In this document: positions 42,755 through 52,356 of the stretch, in pieces
How the letters are laid out: every line of letters begins with the position of its first letter
Position numbering within the stretch: position 1 is the stretch's first letter
DNA from: Kitasatospora sp. NBC_00458
GTDB lineage: Bacteria; Actinomycetota; Actinomycetes; Streptomycetales; Streptomycetaceae
DNA: 64,000 nt
Assembly: GCF_036013975.1 (NCBI RefSeq)
Contig: NZ_CP107904.1
Span: forward strand, 2,170,001-2,234,000
Direction: 5' to 3'
Program-made: the position numbers and the translations under genes
Notes under the pieces: model-generated
Told to the model about the DNA's origin: nothing
Database searches by the model: none
Seen by the model: the letters and a program-made list of their open reading frames with translations, nothing else

Positions 42755-43573
42755 TCAGGGGGCCTGCTGTCCGGGCCGCTGCTCCGGCGTCCCCCCGGCG
42801 GTCCCGGACGACTTGGTCCAGGGGGAGACACCGAGCTTGCCGGTGGTGCCGAGGTCGAGGTCGGCGGGGACGGTGAGGCGGGGACGGCCCGGGAGCGGGG
42901 CGACGTCCAGGAAGCGGCCGTTGTCGGCGGCCTTGTCCCCCGCGAGGACGGTGTTGCGCCAGACCACCTGGAACTGGGCGGACTCCTGGGGCTGGAGGGT
43001 CAGCGGCTTCGCCGCGGCGTCGAAGCCGTCCAGCGTGGCGATGCCCGCCGAACCGCGGCCGACGGTCACGGCGAGCGGCGAGCGTTCGGCGTCGAGGACA
43101 CGGACGCCGGGGTGGCCGTTGAGGGCGTAGGACCGGGTGCCGCAGTTGGTCAGCCGGACCGGCATGACCCGCAGTCCCATCGCGGCGGACACCTCTCCGA
43201 CGGCCAGCGAGACGCCCTCGGGGGAACAGACCGGGGCCGGCGGCGCGGAGGGCAGGGCAGCGGAAGGCACGGCGCCGGAGGGCAGCGGATCGGCGGTGAC
43301 CAGCGGGAAGGTGGTCGGCCGGGTGCCGGTCGGCGGCGCGGAGGGTGTGGACACGGCCGGGGGCGGCGTGTCGCCGATCGTGCGCGCCGGGCCGGGCGCT
43401 CCCCCGCCGGCCCCGGTCACCGAGGTGCTGCCGCACCCGGCCGCCAGGGCGGCGGCCGCGAGCAGCACGCCCGCCCGGACGAGCGGCGGTATCCGGCGAA
43501 CGGCGGTCGGCGACAACGGCGACGGGGACAGCGGCGGCGGGGACGACAGCAGCGGGGTCATGGCACCGATCAT
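42755..43573 (-). CDS. DUF4232 domain lipoprotein
   Basis: A 272-residue exported lipoprotein: N-terminal basic stretch, hydrophobic segment LVRAGVLLAAAALAAGC with lipobox LAAGC near residue 47, a Pro/Ser/Thr-rich linker and a C-terminal DUF4232 beta domain (SLAVGEVSAAMGLRVMPVRLTNCGTRSYALNGHPGVRVLD). The function is unknown; members are surface proteins. There are two candidate ATGs 12 bases apart, neither with a ribosome site. It is divergent from the kinase-like gene. Confidence 0.82.
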   Translation of the reverse strand: MIGAMTPLLSSPPPLSPSPLSPTAVRRIPPLVRAGVLLAAAALAAGCGSTSVTGAGGGAPGPARTIGDTPPPAVSTPSAPPTGTRPTTFPLVTADPLPSGAVPSAALPSAPPAPVCSPEGVSLAVGEVSAAMGLRVMPVRLTNCGTRSYALNGHPGVRVLDAERSPLAVTVGRGSAGIATLDGFDAAAKPLTLQPQESAQFQVVWRNTVLAGDKAADNGRFLDVAPLPGRPRLTVPADLDLGTTGKLGVSPWTKSSGTAGGTPEQRPGQQAP

Positions 43574-43621
43574 GGCACGGAGGAGCGGACGCCACGGCCC
43601 CGCCGGGCATAGGGTCACGGC

Positions 43622-44425
43622 ATGATCGAAGCTTCCTCGGTACCCGAACTCCTGCCCTGGCTCGGTTCCGTGGGCAGGGTGTTCGCCTCCTTCACCGGGC
43701 AGGACTCCGGCTGCACGGCGTACGGGGTGGAGGAGCCGGACGGCGCCCGCTGGTTCGTGAAGGCCGCCACGACGGAGGGCGCCGTGTCCTCGATGGAGCG
43801 GGCGGCCGCGCTGCACGCCGCCGTCCGGCACGAGGCGATCGTCCCGCAGCTGCACCGCTTCACAGCCGCCGGGCTGCCGGCGGTGGTGATGCCGTGGCAC
43901 GACGGCGAGGTGCTGTACCACCCGACCACAGGGGGCGGCCGGGGCGCCGCGGCCCGGACCGACCCGGCCGGCCCGATGGCCCGGTTCCGCGCCCTGCCGG
44001 TCCCCCTGGTGGCGGCGGCCCTGGACACCGTGCTGGACGCCCATCTGGCCGTCTCCGCCGCCGGGTTCGTCGCCTGCGACTTCTACGACGGCTGCCTGCT
44101 CTACGACTTCGCGCGGCACCGGATGCACCTCTGCGACCTGGACGAGTACCGGCCGGGACCGTTCACCGTCGAGGCGGACCGGCTACCGGGCTCGAAACGG
44201 TTCATGGCCCCGGAGGAGTTCCGGCGCGGCGCGGTGATCGACGCCCGCACCACGGTGTTCACCCTGGGCCGCACCCTGCGGCTGCTGCTCGACGCGGGTG
44301 ACGGGGAGCGGCACTGGCGCGGCACCGGGGAGCAGCTCGCCGTGCTGGGGCGGGCGACGGCGCCGGACCCGGCCGCGCGCTGGCCCGGCGTGGAGGAGTT
44401 CGCCGCCGCCTGGCGGGCCGCCTGA
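43622..44425 (+). CDS. Protein kinase-like protein with degenerate catalytic motifs
   Basis: A 267-residue kinase-fold protein. The ATP-binding Lys is in WFVKAATT and the helix-C Glu in SSMERAA. The catalytic loop reads VACDFYDGCLLYDF where typical kinases have HRDxxxxN: the Asp is kept but the Asn is Gly. The DFG site reads LCDLDEY. The end FMAPEEFRRGAVIDARTTVFTLGRTL resembles the activation segment and helix F of Ser/Thr kinases. A possible -10 TAGGGT ends six bases before the ATG, so the mRNA may be leaderless. Confidence 0.8.
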   Translation: MIEASSVPELLPWLGSVGRVFASFTGQDSGCTAYGVEEPDGARWFVKAATTEGAVSSMERAAALHAAVRHEAIVPQLHRFTAAGLPAVVMPWHDGEVLYHPTTGGGRGAAARTDPAGPMARFRALPVPLVAAALDTVLDAHLAVSAAGFVACDFYDGCLLYDFARHRMHLCDLDEYRPGPFTVEADRLPGSKRFMAPEEFRRGAVIDARTTVFTLGRTLRLLLDAGDGERHWRGTGEQLAVLGRATAPDPAARWPGVEEFAAAWRAA

Positions 44426-44542
44426 ACTCCGGGCGACGGACGGAGCCGTCGGGGCGGGGGCGCCGGGGCCGGGGCGTCGGGGCGGGGCGCCGGGGCGGGG
44501 GCGCCGGGGCGGGGGCGCCGGGCCGCCTCGGATCCGGCCGCC

Positions 44543-47500
44543 TCAGACGCCGATCCGCAGCGGTGTGAGCCGGGTGGCGATCAGGTTGGTGGCGCCCCGG
44601 TCGCGTTCGATGTGCCCGTGGACGAGCAGCCCGGCCCGGTCGAGGGCGGCGCGGCGCTGCGACTCCCAGACCGGGCGGCTGCAGATCACGTTGATCAGCC
44701 CGGTCTCGTCCTCCAGGCTGAGGAACAGCACGCCGCCCGCGGTCGGCGGCCGCTGCCGGTGGGTGACCAGCCCGCCGACCACCACCGCCGACCCCGGTAC
44801 CACGTCCGGGAGTTGGGCGGCGGTGAGCGCCCCGCCGCGCTCCAGGTGGTCACGCAGGTGCTGGAGCGGATGGCTGGTCGCCGAGGTGCCGGTCGCCCAG
44901 AGGTCGGCGATGGTCTCCTCGATCGGGGTCATCCCGGGCAGTGGCGGCGCCTGCGTCCCGGGTGTCGTCCCGGGGATGAGATCCGCCGTCACCCCGGCGA
45001 ACGCCCCTGCGGCCCAGAGCGCCTGACGCCTGTTCAGGCCGAAGCAGCCGAACGCCCCGGCCGAGGCGAGCGCCTCCAGGGCCGGCGCGGGCAGGCCGGT
45101 CCGGCGGGCGAAGTCCTCCAGGTCCGCGTACGGCTGCCCGGCCGCGATCGCCCCGGCCTGCGCGGCGCCGATGCCGCGCACGGTGTCCAGGCCGAGCCGG
45201 ATCGCGGGCTGGGGCTTGCCCGCGGTGAGCGGCGGTGCGGGCGTCGGCCCCCGGTACGGCTCCAGGGTGGGCCGGGACCCGCTGGCGTTGACGTCCACCC
45301 CGCGCACCCGCACGCCGTGCCGCCGGACGTCGGCGATCAGGCTGAGCGACGAGTAGAAGCCCATCGGCTGGTTGGCCAGCAGCGCGCAGGTGAAGGCCGC
45401 CGGGTAGTGGTACTTCAGCCAGGCGCTGGCGTACACCAGGTAGGCGAAGCTGATCGCGTGGCTCTCCGGGAAGCCGTAGTTGGAGAAGGCCTCGATCTTG
45501 GTGTAGACGTCCTCGGCGACCTCCGCCGGGATGCCGCGCTCGGCCATCCCGCCCAGCAGCCGCTCGCGCAGCCGGGCGACGCGCTCGTGCGAGCGCTTGG
45601 CGCCCATCGCCTGCCGGAGCCGGTCCGCCTCCGCGGGGGTGAACCCGGCGCAGTCGATGGCCAGTTGCATCATCTGCTCCTGGAACAGCGGCACCCCGAG
45701 GGTCTTGCCGAGGGCGTTCTCCATCAGCGGGTGCGGGCACTCGGCCGGTTCCGCCCCGGCCCGCCGGCGCAGGTACGGGTGGACGGACCCGCCCTGGATC
45801 GGGCCGGGCCGGATCAGCGCCACCTCGACCACCAGGTCGTAGAAGTGGTCCGGCTTGAGCCGCGGCAGGGTGGCCATCTGCGCGCGCGACTCGACCTGGA
45901 AGACGCCCACCGTGTCGGCCCGCCGCAGCATCGCGTACACGCCCGGGTCGTCGTCCGGGATCGTCGCCAGGTCGTAGCGCGGGCCGTGGTGCCGTTCGAC
46001 CAGGTCGCAGGTGTCGTGCAGGGCGGCGAGCATGCCGAGGCCGAGCAGGTCGATCTTCACCAGACCGGCGCCGGCCACCGACTCCTTGTCCCACTGCAGC
46101 ACGGAGCGGCCCGGCATCCGGGCCCACTCGGTCGGGCAGATCTCGGCGATCGGCTCCCGGGTGAGCACCATCCCGCCCGAGTGGATGCCCAGGTGGCGGG
46201 GCAGGCCGTGGAGCTGCCCGGCGAGGGAGAGCACGTCGGCGGGCACGACGGCGTCGGCGCCGGGCGGGGAGCGGAAGTCGGCCTGCCGGCTGAACGCGTC
46301 CACCTGCCCCTGCGGGTAGCCGAGCACCCGGGCGGCGTCGCGCAGCGCCAGCCGGGGCCGGTAGGTGATCACGTTGGCGACCTGGGCGGCGTGCTCGCGC
46401 CCGTACCGGCGGTAGACGTACTGGATGACCTCCTCGCGGCGCCGGTTCTCGATGTCCAGGTCGATGTCGGGCGGCCCGTCGCGGGCGGTGGAGAGGAAGC
46501 GCTCGAAGAGCAGCCGGTAGTGGACCGGGTCGACGGCGGTGATCCCGAGCGCGTAGCAGACCGCCGAGTTGGCCGCCGAACCGCGCCCCTGGCACCAGAT
46601 CCCCTCCCGGCGGCAGAAGTCGACGATGTCGTGGACGATCAGGAAGTACCCGGCCAGGTCGAGGTCCTCGATGACGTCGAGCTCCCGGGCGAGTTGGCGG
46701 CGGGCCGGGCCGTTGCCGGGCCCGAAACGCGCGGGGCCGCCCTCGGCGACCAGCGCGCGCAGGTGGCTGATCTCGGTGTGGCCGGACGGGACGGGGTAGC
46801 CGGGCAGCTCCGGGTCCAGCCGGGCGAAGTCGAAGGCGCAGGCCCGGGCCAGCTCCACGGTCGCCTCCCGGACGCCGGGGAAGCGGGTCAGCCGGGCCGC
46901 CATCTCCCGGCCGGAGCGCAGGTGGGCGGTGCCGGCGGCCTGCGTCCAGCCCGCCGCCTCGGGGAGCGTGCGGCGGTCGTGCAGGGCGGCGAGGCTCTGA
47001 GCGAGCCGCCCCTGGGCCGGGCCGGCGTGGTGGGCGTTGGTGGAGGCGACGGCCGTCAGGCCCGTCCGGGCGGCGAGCGCCGCGAGGGCGTCGTTGCGCA
47101 GGTCGTCACCGGGAAGCCACTGGTCGATCAGCTCGACGTGGACGTTGTCGCGGCCGAACGCCTCGGTGAGGGTGAGGAGTCGGCGCTCCGCCCCGGCGGC
47201 GTCCGCGGCGGCGGGGCTTCCGGCGGGGCTTCCGACGGGGAGGCCGGTGGGAAGGCCGATGGGAAGGCCGGGAGCGCCGCCGGGAGTACCGGTGGAGGCG
47301 GCGGTGAGGGCGGCGGTGACGCGGCCCAGCCGGCAGCCGGTGAGCACCGCCCAGTGGCCGTCGTGCGCGTCGGCGAGGGCCGCGAAGTCGTAGACCGGCT
47401 TCCCCTTGGCCCCGCCCGCGAGCTGGGCCGCGCCGATGGCGGCGGAGAGGCGGCGGTAGCCCTCCGGATCGCGGGCCAGCACCAGGAGGTGCTCGACCCG

Positions 47501-47899
47501 GTCCCGTTCGTGACGGATCGTCAGCTCGGCGCCGAAGACCGTCGCCACCCCGGCCTCGCGCGCCGCCCCGGCGAAGCGGACCGCGCCGTAGAGGCCGTCG
47601 TGGTCGGTGAGCGCGAGCGCCTCGACGCCCAGCCGGGCGGCCTCCGCGACCAGCGCCTCGGGATCGCTGGCGCCGTCGAGGAAGCTGAAGGCGGAGTGGA
47701 CGTGCAGCTCCGCCCAGGCGGGGGCCGGATCGGCGGCGCCGGACGGTCCGGACGGGGTCGCGGGCGGCCCGGCCGGCTCCCGCCCCTGCGGGTCGCGGCG
47801 CAGCGGGACGACGTCGCCGCCCGCCGGGCCGGGCCCGCCGCCGGTCAGCCGGCGGCGCAGCTCGCTCCAGGGGAGGGTGGGGTGACTGGTGAATCCCAT
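44543..47899 (-). CDS. dnaE2: Error-prone DNA polymerase III alpha subunit DnaE2
   Basis: A 1118-residue C-family polymerase for damage-induced mutagenesis. It has the PHP domain (AELHVHSAFSFLDG, ALTDHDGLYG), the polymerase core with PDIDLDIE acidic motif and GRGSAANSAVCYALGIT, the helix-hairpin-helix region and a C-terminal OB domain (VVVGGLVTHRQRPPTAGGVLFLSLEDETG), matching DnaE2. It is the last gene of the imuA'-imuB-dnaE2 cassette and should be induced by DNA damage through the LexA box before imuA'. No ribosome site is strong at the ATG. A short Gly/Pro-rich insertion lies near 225-245. Confidence 0.93.
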   Translation of the reverse strand: MGFTSHPTLPWSELRRRLTGGGPGPAGGDVVPLRRDPQGREPAGPPATPSGPSGAADPAPAWAELHVHSAFSFLDGASDPEALVAEAARLGVEALALTDHDGLYGAVRFAGAAREAGVATVFGAELTIRHERDRVEHLLVLARDPEGYRRLSAAIGAAQLAGGAKGKPVYDFAALADAHDGHWAVLTGCRLGRVTAALTAASTGTPGGAPGLPIGLPTGLPVGSPAGSPAAADAAGAERRLLTLTEAFGRDNVHVELIDQWLPGDDLRNDALAALAARTGLTAVASTNAHHAGPAQGRLAQSLAALHDRRTLPEAAGWTQAAGTAHLRSGREMAARLTRFPGVREATVELARACAFDFARLDPELPGYPVPSGHTEISHLRALVAEGGPARFGPGNGPARRQLARELDVIEDLDLAGYFLIVHDIVDFCRREGIWCQGRGSAANSAVCYALGITAVDPVHYRLLFERFLSTARDGPPDIDLDIENRRREEVIQYVYRRYGREHAAQVANVITYRPRLALRDAARVLGYPQGQVDAFSRQADFRSPPGADAVVPADVLSLAGQLHGLPRHLGIHSGGMVLTREPIAEICPTEWARMPGRSVLQWDKESVAGAGLVKIDLLGLGMLAALHDTCDLVERHHGPRYDLATIPDDDPGVYAMLRRADTVGVFQVESRAQMATLPRLKPDHFYDLVVEVALIRPGPIQGGSVHPYLRRRAGAEPAECPHPLMENALGKTLGVPLFQEQMMQLAIDCAGFTPAEADRLRQAMGAKRSHERVARLRERLLGGMAERGIPAEVAEDVYTKIEAFSNYGFPESHAISFAYLVYASAWLKYHYPAAFTCALLANQPMGFYSSLSLIADVRRHGVRVRGVDVNASGSRPTLEPYRGPTPAPPLTAGKPQPAIRLGLDTVRGIGAAQAGAIAAGQPYADLEDFARRTGLPAPALEALASAGAFGCFGLNRRQALWAAGAFAGVTADLIPGTTPGTQAPPLPGMTPIEETIADLWATGTSATSHPLQHLRDHLERGGALTAAQLPDVVPGSAVVVGGLVTHRQRPPTAGGVLFLSLEDETGLINVICSRPVWESQRRAALDRAGLLVHGHIERDRGATNLIATRLTPLRIGV

Positions 47900-47976
47900 C
47901 GGGGACGGCGCCTTCGGTCTCTCGTGTTCCTTCCCCCCTCGGTCCTTCCCCCCTTCGTGTCGCCTGCCTCCTCCGC

Positions 47977-48030
47977 CCTGCTCTCCGCTGTCTGGCCTCT
48001 GCTGTCCTGCTCTCCGCTGTCTGGCCTCTG
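47977..48030. repeat. 25-bp direct repeat between imuB and dnaE2
   Basis: Two identical 25-base copies beginning CCTGCTCTCCGCTG start 29 bases apart. The 218-bp gap is strongly pyrimidine-rich on the plus strand. No gene is visible. Confidence 0.7.
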
Positions 48031-48117
48031 CCGCCGCCCTGCCTTCCCGGCCTTCCCGGCCGTTCGCGGCGGAACGCCGGGGCCGCCGGGCCGCCCGGCC
48101 ACCGGGCCGCCCGGCCG

Positions 48118-50391
48118 TCAGTCGTAACCGGCCTCCATGAACCAGGCGCCCCCCTCCACCGTGAGCAGCAGCGCCCGTCCGCCCGCCACCGTGACCTGGA
48201 AGCGGGCCCGGCGGCGGGCCCGCGACCGGTCCCACCAGTACTCGACCACCGGCCAGGGCCCGGTCCAGCCGTCCACCGCCAGCCGCCGCCCGCGCACCGC
48301 GACGGTGGCCGGCCGGGCCGACACCCCCGCCCGGCCGTCCACCGTCACCGGCCGCCCGTCCGCGTCGAGCACCGTCGCCGGCACCGGAGTGCGGTGCACC
48401 ACGGACGGCCAGACGTCCCGCAGCCGCCCCGGCCAGGGCGCGTCGGCGGGGGCCGCCGGGTCGTAGGGCTCGCCCCAGGGCACCCGCACCGCCTGTTCGT
48501 CCGGGCCGCGTCCGCCGGCCGGTTCGATCCGGCGCAGCCCGGCGTGCCCGAGCACCGCCTGGACCCGGGCCACCGCGCGTTCCACCCGGTCGTCCGCCAC
48601 CGCCTGCCCCCAGAGGGCGAGTTGGCGACCGCGGTCGGGGGTGAGGTCGTCGGGGACGAGGCGCAGCGCGGTGAATCCCCCGGTGCCGGGGCCGTCGGCG
48701 CCCTCCGTCGGGCGGAGGCCGTTCGGGGAGAAGGATCCGTCGTGGGGACGGGTGCCGCCCGGGGGGCGGGTGCCGCGGGGGCCCGCGGCGGGCGCGGCTT
48801 CGAAGGTGCCCGCGCTCTGCCAGGCCTGGAGCTGCCAGCGGACCCGTTCGGCGAGCGCCGTCGCCGAGAGCCTGCCCTCGTGCCGCCAGAGCCGCGCCAC
48901 GGTCCGGCCGTCGGCGCACTCCACCTCGACGGCGACCCGCTGGCAGGTCAGCCCCGCCCCGGCGAGCCGCTGGTGCAGCTGCTCGGCCAGGGTCCGGGCG
49001 ACGAACACCAGTGGTTCGGCGAGCGGCTCGGGCGGGTCGAAGCGCTGCTCGACCGAGAGGTTCGGCCCGCCCGTACGCGGCGCCAGCGGACGCGGCTGCA
49101 GCCCGCGGGCCAGCCGGTGCGCCGTCGTGCCGGCCGGGCCGAAACGGTCCGCCACCGCCTCGGCGGGCAGGGCGGCGAACGTCCCGACCGTGGGCAGGCC
49201 CAGCCGGTCCAGCAGTTCCGCCAGCACCTCGTCGCCGAGCGCGGCCACCGGGTAGGGCGCGAGGAACTCCGCCGTCCGCCCGGCCGGCACCAGTACCCCG
49301 GCGCGGGCGGCGAGCACGGCGGCGAACAGGCCGTCGGCCACCCCGACCTGCCCGCGCGGGGCGGGAGCCGGAGCAGGCGCGGGGGCGGGCCCGGGAGCGG
49401 GCCCGGGGGCCGTGCGGGACTCCGCCGTGCGGGACTCCGCCGGGCGGGACTCCGCCGGGCGGGACTCCGGGTGGGCGGCTTCCCCGGGATGACCGGCCAC
49501 CGCCGGCCGAGGGCCGGACGGGTGCACGGGCTCCGGGCCCGCGGGGTGGTCCGGGCGTGCGGGCTCCGGGCGCACGGGCTCCGGGCGCACGGGCTCCGAC
49601 GGGTAGGCGGCCGGACGGGCGAAGCCGCCGCGCGCGCCGTCCCGGGCGGCGGGCGCCGCGTCGAACAGCTCGTCCGACCCGGCGGTCCGGCGGCGGGGCG
49701 CGGCCCGGCCGGCGTCCGCCGGGTGCAGCGGAACGACCTCGGCCACCGGGACGTCCTCGGCCCCCGAGGCGGACGTCCGATCGCCGGAACGGGTCCCGGG
49801 ATGGGCGGCGGGGCGGGCCGCGGGGCGGGCCGCGGCCGTTTCGGCGTCGGCCGGGTGCTCCTGGCGGCCGGGCTCCGCCGGATCGGCGGTCGCCGCCGCC
49901 CCGGGTGCGGTCGCCGCCAGGGCGGCCGTCACCGCGCCCTGGACCTTGGCCGCCAGCGCCTCCTCCCCGCCGAAGTACCGGCCCGGCCCCTTCACCGGGA
50001 TCGCGCATAGCCCCGGGCGCAGCACCTCCACCCGCGGGGTGAACGCCTCCACCGCCGCGACCACCGGCTCGAACCTCCGGGTCTCCGCCTCGGGGTCGCG
50101 GTCGCGCAGTTCCAGCGCGGGGCAGAGCCGCTGGGCCAGCTTGAGCCGCTGTCCCTGCCGCACCCCGGCCGCCCGGGCCGCCGCCGAGCACGCCAGCACC
50201 CGGCCGCCCTCGACCACGGCCACCGGGGTGCCCCCGTCGCGGCCCGCCGCCGCGCCGCCGCTCCCGTCCGTGTCGCCGCCCGCCGCCGCGCCGGCGTCGC
50301 CGGGGCGTTCCACGGCCACCACCGGCCAGTCCGGGCACCAGACCACCAGCACCCGGGGGGTGCCGGTGCCGGCCGCTCCGTCGCCGGACAT
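48118..50391 (-). CDS. imuB: ImuB, Y-family DNA polymerase-like protein
   Basis: A 757-residue DNA polymerase Y family protein. The palm (VLVVWCPDWPVVAVE, GVRQGQRLKLAQRLCPALELRDRD) and little-finger regions (VFVARTLAEQLHQRL) are recognised, but the catalytic DxD of active Y polymerases is absent, as in ImuB of other bacteria. Residues ~180-355 are a low-complexity insertion with PVRPEP, ESRPAESRTAES and PAPAPAP repeats not expected in the fold. The C-terminal ~80 residues (RFQVTVAGGRALLLTVEGGAWFMEAGYD) match ImuB. It starts one base after the stop of imuA', so it is translationally linked. Confidence 0.9.
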   Translation of the reverse strand: MSGDGAAGTGTPRVLVVWCPDWPVVAVERPGDAGAAAGGDTDGSGGAAAGRDGGTPVAVVEGGRVLACSAAARAAGVRQGQRLKLAQRLCPALELRDRDPEAETRRFEPVVAAVEAFTPRVEVLRPGLCAIPVKGPGRYFGGEEALAAKVQGAVTAALAATAPGAAATADPAEPGRQEHPADAETAAARPAARPAAHPGTRSGDRTSASGAEDVPVAEVVPLHPADAGRAAPRRRTAGSDELFDAAPAARDGARGGFARPAAYPSEPVRPEPVRPEPARPDHPAGPEPVHPSGPRPAVAGHPGEAAHPESRPAESRPAESRTAESRTAPGPAPGPAPAPAPAPAPRGQVGVADGLFAAVLAARAGVLVPAGRTAEFLAPYPVAALGDEVLAELLDRLGLPTVGTFAALPAEAVADRFGPAGTTAHRLARGLQPRPLAPRTGGPNLSVEQRFDPPEPLAEPLVFVARTLAEQLHQRLAGAGLTCQRVAVEVECADGRTVARLWRHEGRLSATALAERVRWQLQAWQSAGTFEAAPAAGPRGTRPPGGTRPHDGSFSPNGLRPTEGADGPGTGGFTALRLVPDDLTPDRGRQLALWGQAVADDRVERAVARVQAVLGHAGLRRIEPAGGRGPDEQAVRVPWGEPYDPAAPADAPWPGRLRDVWPSVVHRTPVPATVLDADGRPVTVDGRAGVSARPATVAVRGRRLAVDGWTGPWPVVEYWWDRSRARRRARFQVTVAGGRALLLTVEGGAWFMEAGYD

Positions 50392-50392
50392 C

Positions 50393-51184
50393 TCACACCA
50401 CCGCCATGCGGTCGAGGCCCGCCCCGGCCCCCGACGCCACGTCCTCCCCCGCCCCGCCCGCCACGGCACCGCCCGCCACGGCACCGCCGGCCGTCTCCTC
50501 GACGGCCCGCACCGCGCCGTGGGCGTCCGGCAGCCAGAGCCGGGCGGTGAGCCCGCGCACCGCCGAGCCGCGCCCCTCGGCCGTCACCTCCACCTGCCGT
50601 CCGGTGAGCTGCCCGTGCCCGTCCCCCAGCCCGAACCACCGCCCGGACCGCACGCCCAGCCTCAGCCCGGCCCCCGGCCAGGGCCCGGCGACCAGCAGCA
50701 CGCACCCGCTGCGCCGCAGCACGGCCGCCAGCCGGGCGGCCAGGTTCGGCGGGACCGGGCCGTCCGGGCGCAGCATGATCAGCTCGACCGCCCCGGCCAG
50801 CACCGACACCACCTCGGCCCAGTGCGGCCCGGGGTCGTCCGCCACCAGGAGTCTCCGCAGGTCCAGCCCGTACCCGGCGGCGGCGGCCAGCCCGAGGTCC
50901 GGCAGGCCGACCGCCGCCGCCCATCCGCCGTCCGTCTCCCGCGCCCCGGCGGCCAGCGCCAGCAGCAGCCCGGCGTCCCCGCCCGCCACCGACACCGCCG
51001 TCCCGCGCCGCAGCCCGCCCTCCGGCAGCACGCCCCGCAGCGCCGGCACCACCGGCAGCAGCCCCCGCCCGGTGGCGGCCGTGGCCCCGACGCCCTCCCG
51101 CGGCACGGCCGCGGGCAGGGGCGCCACCGGCCGGAGCGGCTTCCGCTCGGCGGTGGATTCGAAAACAGATTCGATAAGGGACAC
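50393..51184 (-). CDS. ImuA'-like protein (RecA/SulA-related)
   Basis: A ~263-residue RecA-like/SulA-like protein of the actinobacterial ImuA' type: a hydrophobic core GTAVSVAGGDAGLLLALAAGARETDGGWAAAVGLPDLGLAAAAGYGLDL and VELIMLRPDGPVPPN. It lacks a clear Walker A motif. It is the first gene of the mutasome cassette ImuA'-ImuB-DnaE2. The GTG at VSLIESVF is chosen because the LexA box directly precedes it; starts further upstream lie inside the operator. Confidence 0.85.
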   Translation of the reverse strand: MSLIESVFESTAERKPLRPVAPLPAAVPREGVGATAATGRGLLPVVPALRGVLPEGGLRRGTAVSVAGGDAGLLLALAAGARETDGGWAAAVGLPDLGLAAAAGYGLDLRRLLVADDPGPHWAEVVSVLAGAVELIMLRPDGPVPPNLAARLAAVLRRSGCVLLVAGPWPGAGLRLGVRSGRWFGLGDGHGQLTGRQVEVTAEGRGSAVRGLTARLWLPDAHGAVRAVEETAGGAVAGGAVAGGAGEDVASGAGAGLDRMAVV

Positions 51185-51685
51185 ACCCCCAGGATCGAAC
51201 ATTCGTTCGCAAAGATTCAAGTCCGATTAACCCGCCCCACCCGTCACGCTCCGTGACACCCGTCCCCGCGAAGGCCGCCCCGCCCGCATGCCGAGGGGTC
51301 TCCACCGCCGACGGCACGATCCCGCCGCCGGACGCCGCCCTCACCGTCCGCATCCGGGTGGACGGCGCCGGGGGCGACACCGGCGGCATCCTCCCGGACC
51401 ACGACGGCACGGCGAGCACCGGCGGCGGTCCGGCGCTCGGGTCGGCCGCGGGAAGGGAGCGGTGACCCACGACGTGCTCACCCCGAAGAGCCGGCCGGCC
51501 TCGGCGGTGACGGACCCGGCTTCCCGACGGACGTCGTCCACGGCGTCGACCGCCTCCGGCACCCACAGGACCGTCCGGAGGTCCGGCCCGGGCTTCCGGC
51601 GGGGCCGCCGCCGCCGCGGGAGGGCCGAAGTCCGCTGCCGGGAAAAGGTGGTGAACAAAGGCCGCGGGAACACCAGACTTCCCCC
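51185..51685. other. Gene-free region upstream of the mutasome
   Basis: Apart from the LexA box, promoter and the leaderless-type start of the DinB-like gene at the right end, the stretch holds only short inconsistent reading frames; nothing else is supported. Confidence 0.5.
51195..51210 (-). promoter_or_regulatory. LexA (SOS) box of the imuA'-imuB-dnaE2 operon
   Basis: TCGAACATTCGTTCGC contains GAAC-N4-GTTC, the core of the actinobacterial SOS box, with 15 of 16 positions palindromic-consistent. It lies 10 bases before the imuA' start, between a TTGAAT -35 and the start codon. No other such box is present before imuB or dnaE2, so it controls the whole cassette. Confidence 0.85.
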
Positions 51686-52297
51686 ATGACGCGAACGGAC
51701 CACTTCAAGAAGGACCTCCTGATCTACCTTCAGGACGCCCGGGACGCCCTGCTCTGGAAGCTCGAAGGGCTGTCGGAGTACGACGTCCGCCGCCCGCTGA
51801 CCCCCACCGGGACCAACCTGCTGGGGCTGGTCAAGCACGTCACCGCCGCGGAGGCGCTGTACTTCGGCGAGACCTTCGGGCGGCCGTTCGAGGCGCCGCG
51901 CCCCTGGATCACGGGTGACGCCGAGCCGAACTCGGACTTCTGGGCGACCCCGGACGAGAGCCGGGAGCAGATCGTCGAGCTGTACCGCGCGGCCTGCGCC
52001 CACGCCGACGGGACGATCGGGTCGCTGGCGCTGGACGCGGTCGGGCGGGTGCCCTGGGGGAACCGGAGCGAGGTGACGCTCCACCACAGCCTGGTCCACA
52101 TGACCGCCGAGACCCAGCGGCACGCCGGGCACGCCGACGTCGTCCGGGAGCTCGTCGACGGCGCCACCGGTCAGCGGCGGGAGAGCCCGAACACGGCGCC
52201 CGGCGACGGGGCGTGGTGGGCGGAGCACCGGGAGCGGGTGGAGCGCGCCGCCCGGGAGGCCGGGAGGGCCTCCCGGGCGGGCGGGGGCGCGGCGTAG
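51686..52297 (+). CDS. DinB/DUF664 family protein
   Basis: A 203-residue metal-dependent DinB-like protein: LVKHVTAAEALYFG and the HHSLVHMTAETQRHAGHADVVREL metal-binding stretch match DUF664, a mycothiol-transferase-like group. The function is unknown. A possible -10 CAGACT lies seven bases before the ATG, consistent with a leaderless mRNA. Confidence 0.88.
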   Translation: MTRTDHFKKDLLIYLQDARDALLWKLEGLSEYDVRRPLTPTGTNLLGLVKHVTAAEALYFGETFGRPFEAPRPWITGDAEPNSDFWATPDESREQIVELYRAACAHADGTIGSLALDAVGRVPWGNRSEVTLHHSLVHMTAETQRHAGHADVVRELVDGATGQRRESPNTAPGDGAWWAEHRERVERAAREAGRASRAGGGAA

Positions 52298-52356
52298 CAC
52301 TGGGCCGGGCCGAGCCGGGCGCGGGGACGGTGGGCGGGGCGGCGGCGCCCCCGTGG

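Noticed and set aside
51253..51465. Small gene before the DinB-like gene
   Set aside because: Low-complexity residues, no ribosome site, no recognisable domain.
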